From Enterobacteriaceae bacterium ESL0689 (GTDB lineage: Bacteria > Pseudomonadota > Gammaproteobacteria > Enterobacterales > Enterobacteriaceae): DNA of 64,000 nucleotides. The notes below the pieces were generated by a model. That model was not told the origin of the DNA. It saw nothing but the letters and a program-made list of their open reading frames with translations, and did not search any database. The translations under genes and the position numbers were made by a program. The DNA lies in NCBI GenBank assembly GCA_029433525.1, contig JAQTIF010000001.1, forward strand, positions 1,736,001 to 1,800,000. Direction: 5' to 3'. This document shows, piece by piece, positions 17,803 through 28,578 of the stretch; the first letter of the stretch is position 1, and the number at the start of each line of letters is the position of its first letter.

Positions 17803-19635
17803 CTAATGTTTCAATGAGTAGAAGATTTTTTCTGCAAGGCCGGTCGATATTCCTGGTACTTTGGCTATCTCTTCGATACTTGCATTCTGTAATCCCTGTA
17901 ATCCACCCATATATTTTAATAGCATCTGACGGCGTTTGGGACCTATTCCGGTGATCGCCTCCAGCATGCTGGTATTTTTCACTTTTGCCCGTTTTTTACG
18001 ATGTCCGCTAATGGCGTGATCATGCGATTCATCCCGAATATGCTGGATCACATGCAGTGCGGGTGAGTCGGAGGGGAGGCTAAAACCCTCGCCTTCGGGT
18101 TCAAAAAAGAGCGTTTCCAGCCCCGCTTTACGGTCGCTTCCTTTGGCCACACCTAATAAGAGGGGATGGTGTTTATTCCACGGGACATCAAGGGTCGCAA
18201 AGACGTTTTTTGCCTGTCTTAGCTGACCTTTGCCACCATCTATCAGAATGATATCAGGTATTTTGCTCTCTTCCAGCGCTTTACCGTAGCGGCGGCGCAA
18301 TACCTGATCCATTGCGGCATAATCATCACCGGGTGTAATGCCAGTGATATTGTAGCGCCGGTATTCTGCCCGTAATGGTCCGTTATTATCGAAGACGACA
18401 CAGGAAGCAACAGTCTGTTCACCCATTGTATGGCTGATATCGAAACACTCCATTCGCCTTATCGCTGGAAGCTTGAACAGGGTCGCTAGCGCTTGTAAAC
18501 GTTGATGGATCGTCGATTGCTGAGAAAGCTTACTGCTCAGCGCTGTGGTGGCATTAGTCCGTGCCAGTTTGAGATAGCGAGCACGATCACCGCGTGGCTT
18601 CGTCTGGACGTTGATTCTGCGCCCTGCTATTGCGGAAAGCGAGTCGGCTAACAATGTTTTATCATCAAGATTAAAGTCGAGCAGGATTTCGCCAGGCAGG
18701 GTACGATTCTGGCTACCCTGCAGATAAAACTGGCCAACAAAGGTTTCGACCACTTCCCCCAGCGCTGTACCGCCTGGTATCTTCGGAAAATAACTGCGGC
18801 TGCCTAATACCTTACCCTGGCGAATGAACAGGACATGAACACAGGCCATTCCGGCATCGAATGCAACACCGATAACATCCAGATCCTCACCGGTGTTCGA
18901 GACGAATTGTTTTTCAGTAACCCGGCGAACCGCCTGAATTTGATCGCGAATATGCGCCGCTTCTTCAAATGCTAATGCCTGGCTGGCTTTCTCCATCCGG
19001 GCAATCAGTTGCGTCAGAACTTGATCATCTTTCCCCGAGAGGAAAAGACGGACATATTCCACTTGTTGTGCATACTCTTCTGCGCTGACCAGCCCTGCGA
19101 CACAGGGGCCAAGACAACGGCCAATCTGGTATTGCAGGCAGGGGCGTGAACGATTGCGATAGACGTTATTTTCACACTGACGAACAGGAAAAATTTTCTG
19201 CAACAGCGCGAGCGTTTCCCGCACCGCGTAACCGTTAGGGAAGGGGCCGAAATATTCGCCTTTCGCATGTTTCGCACCACGGTGCATCGACAGTCTGGGA
19301 TGAGGATCGCGACTCAGAAAGATATAAGGATAGGACTTATCATCACGTAGCAGGACGTTGTAGCGTGGCTGATATAACTTAATGTAGTTATGTTCAAGAA
19401 GCAGCGCTTCCGTTTCTGTGTGTGTGACAGTCACATCGATTTGTGCAATCTGAGCCACCAAGGCTTCCGTTTTGCGCGAAGCCAGATTCGGCCGGAAATA
19501 ACTGCTTAGCCGCTTTTTCAGATCTTTTGCTTTGCCGACATAGATAACGGTATTTGTCGCATCATACATGCGATAAACGCCTGGCTGGTTGGTTATCGTT
19601 TTTAGAAAAGCTTTAGCATCAAAAATATGACTCAC
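17803..19635 (-). CDS. uvrC: UvrABC excinuclease subunit C
   Basis: UvrC makes both incisions around bulky DNA lesions after UvrA-UvrB recognition. The 610-residue protein (same as E. coli) has an N-terminal GIY-YIG nuclease ([21 protein letters not shown]), a cysteine-rich segment, a UVR UvrB-binding motif near 205-240, and the RNase H-like 5' nuclease with aspartates in ECFDISHT and DGGKGQL and the histidine in ESHDHAI. Two C-terminal helix-hairpin-helix motifs ([18 protein letters not shown]) follow. It overlaps uvrY by four bases. Confidence 0.97.
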   Translation of the reverse strand: MSHIFDAKAFLKTITNQPGVYRMYDATNTVIYVGKAKDLKKRLSSYFRPNLASRKTEALVAQIAQIDVTVTHTETEALLLEHNYIKLYQPRYNVLLRDDKSYPYIFLSRDPHPRLSMHRGAKHAKGEYFGPFPNGYAVRETLALLQKIFPVRQCENNVYRNRSRPCLQYQIGRCLGPCVAGLVSAEEYAQQVEYVRLFLSGKDDQVLTQLIARMEKASQALAFEEAAHIRDQIQAVRRVTEKQFVSNTGEDLDVIGVAFDAGMACVHVLFIRQGKVLGSRSYFPKIPGGTALGEVVETFVGQFYLQGSQNRTLPGEILLDFNLDDKTLLADSLSAIAGRRINVQTKPRGDRARYLKLARTNATTALSSKLSQQSTIHQRLQALATLFKLPAIRRMECFDISHTMGEQTVASCVVFDNNGPLRAEYRRYNITGITPGDDYAAMDQVLRRRYGKALEESKIPDIILIDGGKGQLRQAKNVFATLDVPWNKHHPLLLGVAKGSDRKAGLETLFFEPEGEGFSLPSDSPALHVIQHIRDESHDHAISGHRKKRAKVKNTSMLEAITGIGPKRRQMLLKYMGGLQGLQNASIEEIAKVPGISTGLAEKIFYSLKH

Positions 19636-20288
19636 TGATTTGCCAGAGACTCCGTATTACACAGACCATGACGGATGGCCAGATGTGTCAATTCAACATC
19701 GCCATGAATGTTTAACTTGCTAAACATACGATACCGATAGCTGTTAACCGTTTTAGGGCTCAGATGTAACTGTTCAGATATTTCGTTGACTTTCTGACCT
19801 TTGGTAATCATCAGCATGATCTGCAGTTCACGATCAGACAGGCTGGCAAACGGTGAATGGCTTTTTTCGGGTTCAATCTGACTTAGTGCCATTTGTTGTG
19901 CGATATCGGAGGCAATATAACGTTGACCGGAGGCAACATAACGAATGGCATTGATGACTTCCTGTGGCGCAGCGCCCTTACTCAGATAGCCTGCAGCACC
20001 CGCCTGCATCACTTTTGCCGGCAAAGGGTTCTCAGTATGAATAGTGAGCATGATCACTTTGGTATCGGTAAAAAAACGGACAATTTTCCGTGTCGCTTCC
20101 AGACCACCAATACCCGGCATATTCATATCCATCAGGACAACATCAACAGGATGAGTGCGGCACCACTTTACGGCATCTTCACCACAACAGGATTCGCCGA
20201 CAACCTTAATTCCTTTTATATCTTCCAGAATACGGCGTATCCCTGCGCGTACAAGCTCATGGTCGTCGACAAGAAGAACATTAATCAA
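19632..20288 (-). CDS. uvrY: BarA-partner response regulator UvrY
   Basis: UvrY is the response regulator of the BarA/UvrY system, which turns on the CsrB and CsrC RNAs and so relieves CsrA. It has a receiver domain ([10 protein letters not shown], phospho-acceptor Asp in VLMDMNMPG, Thr in MLTIHT) and a LuxR-type helix-turn-helix ([30 protein letters not shown]). I place the start at TTG 20288, nine bases after GGAG; this gives 218 residues, the E. coli length, and E. coli is reported to use the same unusual start. A GTG at 20303 would add five residues. It overlaps uvrC. Confidence 0.94.
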   Translation of the reverse strand: MINVLLVDDHELVRAGIRRILEDIKGIKVVGESCCGEDAVKWCRTHPVDVVLMDMNMPGIGGLEATRKIVRFFTDTKVIMLTIHTENPLPAKVMQAGAAGYLSKGAAPQEVINAIRYVASGQRYIASDIAQQMALSQIEPEKSHSPFASLSDRELQIMLMITKGQKVNEISEQLHLSPKTVNSYRYRMFSKLNIHGDVELTHLAIRHGLCNTESLANQ

Positions 20289-20303
20289 AGGAATAATCTC
20301 CAC

Positions 20304-20690
20304 AGTAAACTACCGTATAACTAATACCTTATCTTATACATATTATCGGGATTTATTGCCACATTAAAAAACAAAATAATGTCTGGCAAAAGGCATCATT
20401 TTCGCGATCTCAATTTGTGTATGTGATGATAACAGTTTTATATATAACAATAAGTTGTATCATGACTATGTTCCAGTATAGGTTCAGAATATTTTTTATT
20501 GTTCGGGCCGTTTTTAGCACACAAGTGAGATGTTTTTTAACCAAAAAATGCAAAAATAATATCATTTTATTAAAAATTATTTGTTGTTTTGTTAATAAAT
20601 CAGGCGATTCTTTTTGTCATTGATTATGATATGCTGCGCCACCTGGGCAGTACATGTTACGTAAAGTGGCAATAGCAAACGAGGATATCC
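20304..20690. other. AT-rich divergent intergenic region uvrY-yecF
   Basis: 387 bp of AT-rich DNA between the divergent uvrY and yecF genes. It presumably holds both promoters. I see no coding frame with homology and no clear operator. In E. coli the same pair is divergent, and sdiA, which lies just beyond yecF there, is missing here. Confidence 0.6.
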
Positions 20691-20915
20691 ATGAGTATGC
20701 CAGATTTTTCCAGCGCAGAAAGTCATCAAAAATTGACCCAGCAGGTGGCTTGTCTGCAAGCACTGATCACACTGATACTTCAGGCAATGGGGCAGGCTGA
20801 TGCCGGGCGGGTCATCCTTAAAATGGAAAAACAGATCGCTCAAATGGATGATGAGGCTCAGGCGGCGATATTTACCGATATGGTTAAGCAAATTAAACAC
20901 GATTACCGTCAGTAA
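20691..20915 (+). CDS. yecF: YecF (DUF2594) family protein
   Basis: A 74-residue, mostly helical cytoplasmic protein, the same length as E. coli YecF, with the conserved core [19 protein letters not shown] and C-terminus KQIKHDYRQ. The function is unknown. It is divergent from uvrY, as in E. coli, and preceded by a GAGGATATCC ribosome-site region. sdiA should follow in E. coli order but is absent; tcyN comes next, convergent. Confidence 0.92.
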   Translation: MSMPDFSSAESHQKLTQQVACLQALITLILQAMGQADAGRVILKMEKQIAQMDDEAQAAIFTDMVKQIKHDYRQ

Positions 20916-20981
20916 ATTTATCGGCGATGGGCAATATCTGCTCAGATTGGCCCTGGTAGTGACATCGCGGGCAGCAAAAAG

Positions 20982-21010
20982 ACAGTTCCCTTGCGACAGG
21001 GAACTGTTTT
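20982..21010. terminator. bidirectional terminator between yecF and tcyN
   Basis: A 10-bp stem ACAGTTCCCT / AGGGAACTGT with a 6-nt loop, T-rich to the right and A-rich to the left, lies between the convergent yecF and tcyN genes. Confidence 0.85.
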
Positions 21011-21026
21011 GCTGATCTGAGCGGGA

Positions 21027-21776
21027 TTATGACACCAGGAACTTTTCCAGAAACTGACGTGTCCGCAGTTGTTGCGGATGAGCAAAAAGCGTTTTGGCCT
21101 CACCTTGTTCAATAATACGTCCCTGATCCATAAAGATAACGCGGTCTGCGACATCGCGAGCGAAACTCATTTCATGGGTGACAATCAGCATCGTGCGCTT
21201 CTCCTCGGCTAACTGACGAATGGTGCTCAGTACCTCTCCTACCAGCTCCGGGTCCAGTGCGGATGTCGGCTCATCAAACAGGATAATATCCGGACGCATG
21301 GCCAGCGCGCGGGCGATCGCCACCCGCTGTTGCTGACCACCGGAAAGACGGCGAGGATAGCTGTTTTCCTTACCGCTCAGCCCGACTTTGGCCAGTAATT
21401 CTCTGGCACGAATTATCGCTTCGTTTTTATCTTCCCCTTTAACAATCACCGGGCCCTCTATAATGTTTTCCACCACGGTACGATGTGGAAACAAATTGAA
21501 ATTCTGGAAGACAAATCCGACATGCTGGCGTAAATGGCGGATCAGCTTTTTTTGCTGGCCGATGTGAGCAATATCGATAGTGATATCAGCGACCTGAATC
21601 GTGCCACTCTCCGGCGACTCCAGCAGATTAATGCTGCGCAAAAGCGTTGTTTTACCAGAACCGCTGGGGCCGATAATCGCGACGATTTCGCCTTTTTTCA
21701 CACTAAGATCGATGCCATGCAGCACTGTCTGGCCATGAAAATTTTTTACCAGACCTTTTATGTCAATCGCATTCAT
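21027..21776 (-). CDS. tcyN: cystine ABC transporter ATP-binding protein
   Basis: TcyN (YecC) powers cystine import with TcyL and TcyJ. The 249-residue protein has Walker A GPSGSGKTTLL, Q-loop FVFQNFNLFPH, signature LSGGQQQRVAIARAL, Walker B IILFDEPTSALD and the H-loop IVTHEM. Its ATG overlaps the tcyL stop (ATGA), so translation is coupled. It is the last gene of dcyD-tcyL-tcyN. Confidence 0.96.
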   Translation of the reverse strand: MNAIDIKGLVKNFHGQTVLHGIDLSVKKGEIVAIIGPSGSGKTTLLRSINLLESPESGTIQVADITIDIAHIGQQKKLIRHLRQHVGFVFQNFNLFPHRTVVENIIEGPVIVKGEDKNEAIIRARELLAKVGLSGKENSYPRRLSGGQQQRVAIARALAMRPDIILFDEPTSALDPELVGEVLSTIRQLAEEKRTMLIVTHEMSFARDVADRVIFMDQGRIIEQGEAKTLFAHPQQLRTRQFLEKFLVS

Positions 21777-22441
21777 TTAGCATCTCGCTCCTGGCTATTC
21801 AGTTTGTTTTCACAATAGTTCTGCAATGCAGAGAGTAGTGTCGCCATGACCCAGTAAATCAACGAAGCGGCCAGATACATGGTAAATACTTCGAGGGTTC
21901 GTGAAGTAATCAGCTGGGCCTGACGGAATAACTCAGGCACCTGAATCGTTGCCGCCAGAGAAGTATCTTTAATCAGGCTAATAAAACTATTGGAGAGTGG
22001 AGGTAATGCGATACGCGCCGCCTGGGGCAGGATGGCGCGATGTAATGTTTGCCAGGGGGTCATGCCAATACTGGCGGCGGCCTCCCATTGCCCTTTATCA
22101 ATCGCGGCAATGGCGGCACGCAGCGTTTCTGCGGTATAAGCGGCCGTATTCAGCGACAGACCAATCATGGCGGCGGGGATGGGGTCCAGCTCAATATTAA
22201 ACTGTGGCAGGCCGTAGTAAATCATAAATAACTGGGCGATCAGGGGGGTGCCGCGAAAGACAGAGATATACATCCTTGCCAGCCATTTGACTGGCCAGTG
22301 GGATGACATACGCATCAGGGCCAGAATAAAACCCAGTATCAGGCCAAAAAACATGCCACCGATGCTGAGTTGTAATGTGAACATAGCACCTTTGAATAAA
22401 GAGGGTGCCGATTCGATAATCAGTTGGATACTCTGTTGCAT
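21773..22441 (-). CDS. tcyL: cystine ABC transporter permease
   Basis: TcyL (YecS) is the inner-membrane permease of the cystine importer. The start at 22441 gives MQQSIQLIIESAPSL and 222 residues, the E. coli length; an upstream start would add 38 unrelated residues inside dcyD. Several membrane helices and the EAA-type loop EAAASIGMTPWQTLHRAILP are visible. It follows dcyD by 13 bp and overlaps tcyN by four. Confidence 0.95.
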   Translation of the reverse strand: MQQSIQLIIESAPSLFKGAMFTLQLSIGGMFFGLILGFILALMRMSSHWPVKWLARMYISVFRGTPLIAQLFMIYYGLPQFNIELDPIPAAMIGLSLNTAAYTAETLRAAIAAIDKGQWEAAASIGMTPWQTLHRAILPQAARIALPPLSNSFISLIKDTSLAATIQVPELFRQAQLITSRTLEVFTMYLAASLIYWVMATLLSALQNYCENKLNSQERDAK

Positions 22442-22454
22442 TCTCTGTTCTGCT

Positions 22455-23441
22455 TTATATATGAGGATGATAAGCAAATAACGCGGGTGCGCCACCGGTA
22501 TGAATAAATAAAATGGGGCCTTGATCCTTAAAGCGTTGCTGATTAATGCCATCAATCAGCCCGGCCATCGCTTTTCCGGTATACACCGGATCCAGCAGAA
22601 TGCCTTCCAGTTGTGCCACTAATTTTAGCGCAGCGGTTCCGGCATCATTGGGTACACCATAAGCGGGGGCAAAATAGTCATCCCATAACTGAATGTCAGC
22701 GGTTGCTGACAGATCAAGCATCTCTGCTATCGCTTGCTGCAGGGTGACCACTTTGGGTAACTGGTCGGCAACGGTTCGTGAGACAGTGACGCCGATAACA
22801 TCCGTTTCTGGCATCAGTTGTTCCAGACCTACCGCGAGCCCTGCATGTGTGCCCGCACTGCCGGATGCGACGACGACGGCGGAAAACGGTGTCATCCCGG
22901 CACATTGTTGCGCGATCTCCAGCGTACTTTCAACATAGCCTAAGGCGCCGAGGGCACTGGAGCCGCCAACCGGGATAATATAGGGGCGATAGCCTTGCGC
23001 TTCAATACGTATTGCCAGCTCCTGCAGTTGGCTGTCAGGGCAGGTCAGGGCATCGCATATTTCAACCTCGGTGTTAAACAGATCCAGCAGTAACCGATTA
23101 CCGTTAGTCAGATAGTTGGCGGCATGAGTCGCTGTCGGATTTTCCAGTAATGCGACACAATGCAGCCCCAGTTTCGCCGCGACGGCAGCTGTTTGCCGGA
23201 CATGGTTTGACTGAATCGCCCCCGCAGTGATAAGCGTATCTGCGCCTTTATTTAAGGCATCTGCGGCAAGAAATGCCAGCTTGCGGAGTTTGTTTCCGCC
23301 CATGGCCAGCGGCGTTAAATCATCACGTTTAATAAAAATCTCACGTTTCAGATGGCTGGACAGACGTGGCAGATACTCCAGTGGTGTTGGTGCCCCCGTT
23401 AATGACAGACGCGGGAAGCGTGCTAAATTTTTCAGTGACAT
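22455..23441 (-). CDS. dcyD: D-cysteine desulfhydrase
   Basis: DcyD is a PLP enzyme that splits D-cysteine into pyruvate, sulfide and ammonia. The start at 23441 follows AGGAGAGA and gives [14 protein letters not shown] with 328 residues, as in E. coli; the longer frame to 23519 is not supported. The PLP lysine lies in MGGNKLRK within [14 protein letters not shown], and [20 protein letters not shown] is the substrate loop. It heads the dcyD-tcyL-tcyN operon, which has lost tcyJ from its front by an inversion. Confidence 0.95.
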   Translation of the reverse strand: MSLKNLARFPRLSLTGAPTPLEYLPRLSSHLKREIFIKRDDLTPLAMGGNKLRKLAFLAADALNKGADTLITAGAIQSNHVRQTAAVAAKLGLHCVALLENPTATHAANYLTNGNRLLLDLFNTEVEICDALTCPDSQLQELAIRIEAQGYRPYIIPVGGSSALGALGYVESTLEIAQQCAGMTPFSAVVVASGSAGTHAGLAVGLEQLMPETDVIGVTVSRTVADQLPKVVTLQQAIAEMLDLSATADIQLWDDYFAPAYGVPNDAGTAALKLVAQLEGILLDPVYTGKAMAGLIDGINQQRFKDQGPILFIHTGGAPALFAYHPHI

Positions 23442-24720
23442 AGTCTCTCCTGACCGAATATTTTTATTATGCACACTCTGACAGAATAAAGGTAAAAATT
23501 CTCGATACAAAGTCCCCACTCTACCTTCAGAACAGCTATTTTTGCTACTGCATTTGCGGTGCTGGCAGCGATTAATTGGCTCAGATCGTGGTCATCGCTA
23601 AGGATTTTCCTGCAATGCAGCGCAGCATTGCTATCTATCAGGCATAGCGGAAGACGGCATGCTGAAAAATTTTTAATCAACGACTGTTTCTCCGGTGACT
23701 GGCAAAAGCGGGTCGTTTTACTCATGCCACTGGAAAGCAAGCAGATGCAATGAGCGGTTTCATCAGGCTATTTTACTGGCCCTTTTGCTCCTCATCAGTG
23801 CCCTGAACCCTCACATACGAACTGTACGCTGCGGTTTTTCCATGCTATCGGTGTTCAGACTGGCTGCGCCAATAACCAGGTGGGCCAGGTTCTTATTCTG
23901 CAAAGATATTTAGATAAACTTATTCGAAGTTTGTTATCTATTTAAACAAACCTAAAAGGAATGAAATCTCCCTGATAACTTCATGGAAATACTGACACCA
24001 GCAAAAAATCAACTGAAAATCCTGCCGATAAAATTCTGTGTCTTAACTTTTTAATCAAATCAGCTGAAAACGCGGGTCATTATATCAATTATCATCATCA
24101 TATCAGTAATATAGATCGTCAGATTTCACCATGAGAAAATGGTTATAAATAAGATGAAATTTAAATCAGGGCTGCTCAGATAAATTTAATGGTATTGATT
24201 GAGATCAACTGACTATCTTTTTTTTAACTTTTTTAATCTTCTATACAATGTTAAAAAATAAAACTAAGATAGCTTAATAATCAACATTAACAATTGGTTA
24301 CAATCAATATTTCATATTTAATAAGGATTTTATTCTACCCTGCGACCCTATATTACAAGCCCGTCATGGTATACCAGGTATTGATATCTTATTTAGAACG
24401 TGTATATCATTACAGGCAGGATATTGAGCTGATGTGATTTTTTTCTGGTCTTTCTGGAACATGATAGTAAATATGTGACAGTAGCTAGCTGATAAATATA
24501 CTTAATGTGTGGGTGATACTTTGAGGGATATGAAATGGTTATCTGCTGTTATCCCTTTGATTTAACATTGAGTATTTTTAATAATCAGATCGATATTCTA
24601 AAGCCTGGATTTACCTGTCTAAATGCTTACTTTTCTGTAAGCCGTGTCATCCATATATGCGAATAACTCGTCATATTGTGTTATGCGTATAGCGTTTAAT
24701 GAAGAGAGAGAAAATTAAGT
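23442..24720. other. long non-coding region before the fimbrial operon, with repeat copy C
   Basis: 1.28 kb without a convincing gene. 23442-23765 carries the dcyD promoter side and short open frames without family resemblance. 23766-23891 is the dispersed repeat. 23892-24720 is strongly AT-rich and probably the regulatory leader of the fimbrial operon. It has small inverted repeats (CTATCTT 24213 with AAGATAG 24266; AGGGATA 24524 with TATCCCT 24550) of unproven meaning. I found no fim-type recombinase gene nearby. Confidence 0.6.
23766..23891 (+). repeat. dispersed intergenic repeat, copy C
   Basis: Copy C is one of the fuller copies: GGCTATTTTACTGGCCCTTT at the left, CTGTACGCTGCGGTTTTTCC in the middle, and CAGACTGGCTGCGCCAATAA with GGTGGGCCAGG at the right. 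It marks the junction between the tcy block and the fimbrial region. Confidence 0.8.
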
Positions 24721-25278
24721 ATGAACAGTAAATTGACAAAGATGTTCGCCATAACTGCAATGGCCGCACTACCATATTCGGTCATGGCAACCCCAACCAT
24801 CACTTTTGAGGGGGAAGTCACCTCTCAAACTTGTGCAGTACAGATTAACGGTCAAGATAATTATACCTCGATCCTATTGCCTACAGTGGCGATGAGTGAT
24901 TTTGGATCGCCACTTGCAGCGGGTCAGACTGCTGGGCTGACTCCGTTCACTATTTCAGTCACGGGTTGCACAGCGGCATCAACCAGTCTGGCTATTAAAA
25001 CCAAGTTCAATGGTCATAATGTGGATTCGACATTAGGTGTTCTCGGTAACACAAGAACCGGAAGCGACGCCGCCAGCGGATTTGCGCTCCAGTTACTTTC
25101 GGGTACCAGTGGTTCGGTGGTGCATTTAAATGGTATCACTGAGGTTGCTGGTCTGGTATTACCTGCAAACCAAACCTCTGCCAGCCATGAATTTGCTGTG
25201 CAGTATTATTCTTTAGGTACCAACGGTACTACAGGGAAAATTACGGCTGTTACTGAATATGCGGTAAGTTATCTGTAA
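24721..25278 (+). CDS. fimbrial major subunit (type 1 pilin family)
   Basis: A 185-residue pilin with signal peptide ending SVMA, a donor-strand-like N-terminus (TPTITFEGEVTSQTC), the conserved disulfide pair (SQTCAV and TGCTAAS) and the C-terminal beta-zipper ending in AVSYL. Its structure is that of FimA-type subunits assembled by donor-strand exchange. It is first in a five-gene chaperone-usher operon and follows a GAGAGAG ribosome site. It is the only pilin besides the adhesin. The specific fimbrial type is not identified. Confidence 0.88.
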   Translation: MNSKLTKMFAITAMAALPYSVMATPTITFEGEVTSQTCAVQINGQDNYTSILLPTVAMSDFGSPLAAGQTAGLTPFTISVTGCTAASTSLAIKTKFNGHNVDSTLGVLGNTRTGSDAASGFALQLLSGTSGSVVHLNGITEVAGLVLPANQTSASHEFAVQYYSLGTNGTTGKITAVTEYAVSYL

Positions 25279-25328
25279 TATTAAACTGGCTGTATTAATT
25301 ACAGCCAGTTTTATTCCGGTAGAGAACA

Positions 25329-26027
25329 ATGAAATATAATTTTTTATGGTTTTTTTTTATTGCCGTTGTGACCGATATGGCTAATGCAAGCGTGGTGATG
25401 ACCGGAACAAGAGTTATTTTTCCATCATCGGTCATGGAAAAAACTATCCAGTTGAAAAATCCGGACCCACAACCTTATGTCGTCCAGTTACAGATGACCG
25501 ATGAGAATGGTAAAGCAGATAAAAATTCAATATTCTCTCCGCTACCGCCGGTATTCCGTATGGAACCCAATACCGGGCAGTCAGTGAGGTTAATTTTCAC
25601 CGGCAGAGGGCTTCCTGAGGATAAAGAATCTGTTTTCTATTTTGATTTCACTCAGTTGCCTGCTCTGCAAAAAGATCAAAAAGATCAAAATCAACTGGTC
25701 ATTGCGGTCCGTAACAGAGTAAAAATATTTTATCGTCCGGTTTCGCTTGAAGGAATGCAGGATGATGCTTATCAGGCGTTGAATTTCAGTGTCGTCAATG
25801 GAAAATTCAATGTCGACAATCCGACCGGTTTTTATATGTCGATAAGAGAAGCTAAATTATCAATAAATGGTCAAAGCATAAAGCTTGCTGACAGTGTTAT
25901 GCTTTCTCCTAAATCAAAAACATTATGGCCGTTATCTGAAAAAATTACGATATTAACTGGCGCTCGATTGCAATTGATATTGGTGAATGACTATGGCGGT
26001 GACATCAAAAGAGAAAGAGTTTTATGA
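25329..26027 (+). CDS. fimbrial periplasmic chaperone 1 (PapD family)
   Basis: A 232-residue PapD-like chaperone that would cap pilin subunits in the periplasm. It has a signal peptide ending ANA, the first-strand arginine in GTRVIFP, the family segment FRMEPNTGQSVRLIFTG and LPEDKESVFYFDF, and the conserved lysine in RVKIFYRP. The loop lengths fit the short FGS class. It overlaps the usher by 41 bases in another frame, an unusually long overlap. Confidence 0.9.
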   Translation: MKYNFLWFFFIAVVTDMANASVVMTGTRVIFPSSVMEKTIQLKNPDPQPYVVQLQMTDENGKADKNSIFSPLPPVFRMEPNTGQSVRLIFTGRGLPEDKESVFYFDFTQLPALQKDQKDQNQLVIAVRNRVKIFYRPVSLEGMQDDAYQALNFSVVNGKFNVDNPTGFYMSIREAKLSINGQSIKLADSVMLSPKSKTLWPLSEKITILTGARLQLILVNDYGGDIKRERVL

Positions 26028-28578
26028 AGAACCCGTACTAGTATCAGAAAGATTATATATACGATGTTTTATCCTGTTTATTCTGGTGTTGAATCCAGTC
26101 ATCTGTGTTCTTGCCAATGAAGAGAGCAAGAAGTTATCGGATAAGGATCATGATTATATTTTTGATCCCTCACTGTTTAAAGGCGGTGATTTTGATCAAT
26201 CGGTGCTTGAGAAACTGACTCATCCGGATGCTATTGCGCCTGGTGAGTATAAATTAGATGTTTATGTTAACCAGGTTTTTATTGGTAACTACACGATTGC
26301 TTTCGTTGATGATAATGACAAGGTGATTCCCTGTTTTAGTGCGGGATTAATTCGTGATATTGATTTCAAAGAAACCAACATCACCACTGAGGGGAGTGAG
26401 AAGAAATGTTATTTTATGTCTGCCATATCACCACAGGCGCGGTTGAAAACGGATTTGTCCATCTTTAAGCTGTCGATTATCGTTCCGCAGGCACTGTTAA
26501 AAAACAAACCACAGGGGTATGTTAATCCTGATAATTATGATACCGGTGCGAATATAGGATTCATTAATTACATTACAAACTATTATCATGTATCCTATTC
26601 AGGTAATAATATCAGTGATCAGAACTCGGCGTGGCTCTCGATTAATGGCGGGTTAAATATTGCTACCTGGCAATACCGGCAGTTAAGTACGGCCACATGG
26701 CGTGAGAAAAATGGTCATAACTGGGATAATATCAGAAGCTATGTGCAACGCCCCATCCCGATGATAAACAGTCAGTTTATGGCTGGTCAGCTGATTACCA
26801 ATGGTCGTTTCTTTTCAGGGATGAATTATAATGGCGTTAATTTGTCCACGGCAGATGCGATGCTTCCTGAGTCGATGCGTGGTTATGCTCCGATTGTCAG
26901 AGGAATAGCAACCAGTAATGCCAGGGTCACCATCAGTCAAAATGGACAAAATATATATCAAACCACAGTACCGCCCGGTGCATTTGAAATTAACGACCTG
27001 TATCCGACAAGCAATAGCGGTGATTTGCAGATTCAGGTGACGGAGGCGGATGGTACAGTAAAAACATTTATGGTGCCGTTTTCTGCGGTTCTTGAATCGA
27101 TGCGACCCGGCGTATCTCATTATGACCTGACAACAGGTCGTACCCGCAATACGCGAAAAAAAATAACCTTTGCCGATGGTATTTATCAACGCGGTCTGAC
27201 TAACGCCATCACAGCGAATAGCGGCATTCGTATTGCACAGGATTATTTTGCGGCGGTATTAGGATCAGTATATACCAGCCGCATAGGGGCAGTGGGGATG
27301 GATGCCACGTTTTCTCACGCAAAAATATTGCAAAATCGTCATGAAGGATGGATGGGACACCTCTCATGGAGTAAATCATTTCAGCCTACCGGAACGACGG
27401 TTTCGCTTGCTGGTTATCGTTATTCAACCAGCGGATACCGTGAGCTGACTGATATTGCCGGAGCGCGTGATAACGATCCAGAAAGCCTTAACTGGATGAG
27501 CTATGCCAACTCACAGCGTTCACGTTTTGACATCACGGTGAGCCAGAACATGCAGGAGTTCGGTAATCTTTTTATTACCGGCGCAACACAGAATTATCGT
27601 AACGGACGTTCAAGGGATACGCAGTTACAGTTTGGTTACAACCAGAGTTTTGCTTACGATATTAATATGAACTTATCGGTGACGCGGCAACGTACAGGAA
27701 GTTCTTATGATAGCGGGACAATGGAAACAGCCACCGCGCTGGCATTTTCTATCCCCTTATTTACCAGCAACCCACGCGGAGTCAACCTGAGCACTTCTTA
27801 TAACCATAGTAGTAACGGGGGTGACCAGTATCAGCTGACAGCTTCGGGTATGATCGATGAAGCGCAGACAGCCAGTTATAACCTTAGCGCCATGCGCGAT
27901 CAGGAATATAACCAGACGGTTTTTAGTGCCAATCTTCAGCAGCGTCTGTCCCGAGTCACACTGGGTCTTAATGCATCCAGCGGTAAGAATTACTGGCAGG
28001 CCAGCGGCAATGCGCAAGGCGCACTTGCTGTTCATTCAGGCGGCGTGACCTTCGGGCCTTACCTGGGCGATACTTTTGCGCTGGTTGAAGCGCAGGGCGC
28101 CGCAGGGGCAAAACTTTTTAACTCCACGCAAACAACCATTGACAGCAGAGGTTATGCGCTGATTCCCACAGTAACGGCATATCGTTACAACAATGTTTCG
28201 CTTGATCCACAAGGTATTGAGGGTAATGCGGAAGTGCTGGATAGCCAGAAACGGGTTGCACCTGTTGCCGGAGCGGGCGTTAAAGTTAAATTCCGTACCC
28301 GGTCAGGCGCTGCCTTGCTGATAAAAACCCTGATGAAAAATGGGAGTAGTCTTCCTATGGGCGCCGAAGTTTACAACGCTAAAAATGAAGTCGTCGGTAT
28401 TACCGGCCAGGGGGGGCAGGTCTATGTCCGCGTCGAGCAAACAAAAGGAAAACTATGGGTTCGTCATGGGCATAATCAGTGTGTGATCCCTTATGATTTG
28501 ACTAATAAGGATACTAAATCCCCGCTGATTAATCTGACTTTAGATTGTATCGATCCGAAAAGTGAGAATGCGCAATGA
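25987..28578 (+). CDS. fimbrial outer-membrane usher
   Basis: An 863-residue usher of the FimD/PapC family that forms the outer-membrane pore and assembly platform. After a long N-terminus a hydrophobic segment (CFILFILVLNPVICVLA) precedes the N-domain (YIFDPSLFKGGDFDQSVLEK, PGEYKLDVYVN). The barrel has the plug region around YAPIVRGIATSNARVTISQNG, and the C-terminal domains end with VIPYDLTNKDTK. The start lies at 25987 or 25993, inside the chaperone gene. The ATGA overlap with the adhesin shows coupling. Confidence 0.92.
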   Translation: MTMAVTSKEKEFYEEPVLVSERLYIRCFILFILVLNPVICVLANEESKKLSDKDHDYIFDPSLFKGGDFDQSVLEKLTHPDAIAPGEYKLDVYVNQVFIGNYTIAFVDDNDKVIPCFSAGLIRDIDFKETNITTEGSEKKCYFMSAISPQARLKTDLSIFKLSIIVPQALLKNKPQGYVNPDNYDTGANIGFINYITNYYHVSYSGNNISDQNSAWLSINGGLNIATWQYRQLSTATWREKNGHNWDNIRSYVQRPIPMINSQFMAGQLITNGRFFSGMNYNGVNLSTADAMLPESMRGYAPIVRGIATSNARVTISQNGQNIYQTTVPPGAFEINDLYPTSNSGDLQIQVTEADGTVKTFMVPFSAVLESMRPGVSHYDLTTGRTRNTRKKITFADGIYQRGLTNAITANSGIRIAQDYFAAVLGSVYTSRIGAVGMDATFSHAKILQNRHEGWMGHLSWSKSFQPTGTTVSLAGYRYSTSGYRELTDIAGARDNDPESLNWMSYANSQRSRFDITVSQNMQEFGNLFITGATQNYRNGRSRDTQLQFGYNQSFAYDINMNLSVTRQRTGSSYDSGTMETATALAFSIPLFTSNPRGVNLSTSYNHSSNGGDQYQLTASGMIDEAQTASYNLSAMRDQEYNQTVFSANLQQRLSRVTLGLNASSGKNYWQASGNAQGALAVHSGGVTFGPYLGDTFALVEAQGAAGAKLFNSTQTTIDSRGYALIPTVTAYRYNNVSLDPQGIEGNAEVLDSQKRVAPVAGAGVKVKFRTRSGAALLIKTLMKNGSSLPMGAEVYNAKNEVVGITGQGGQVYVRVEQTKGKLWVRHGHNQCVIPYDLTNKDTKSPLINLTLDCIDPKSENAQ

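Noticed and set aside
24213..24556. Small inverted repeats in the fimbrial leader as an invertible promoter switch
   Set aside because: The repeats are 7 bp in AT-rich DNA, and no fim-type recombinase is in the window.
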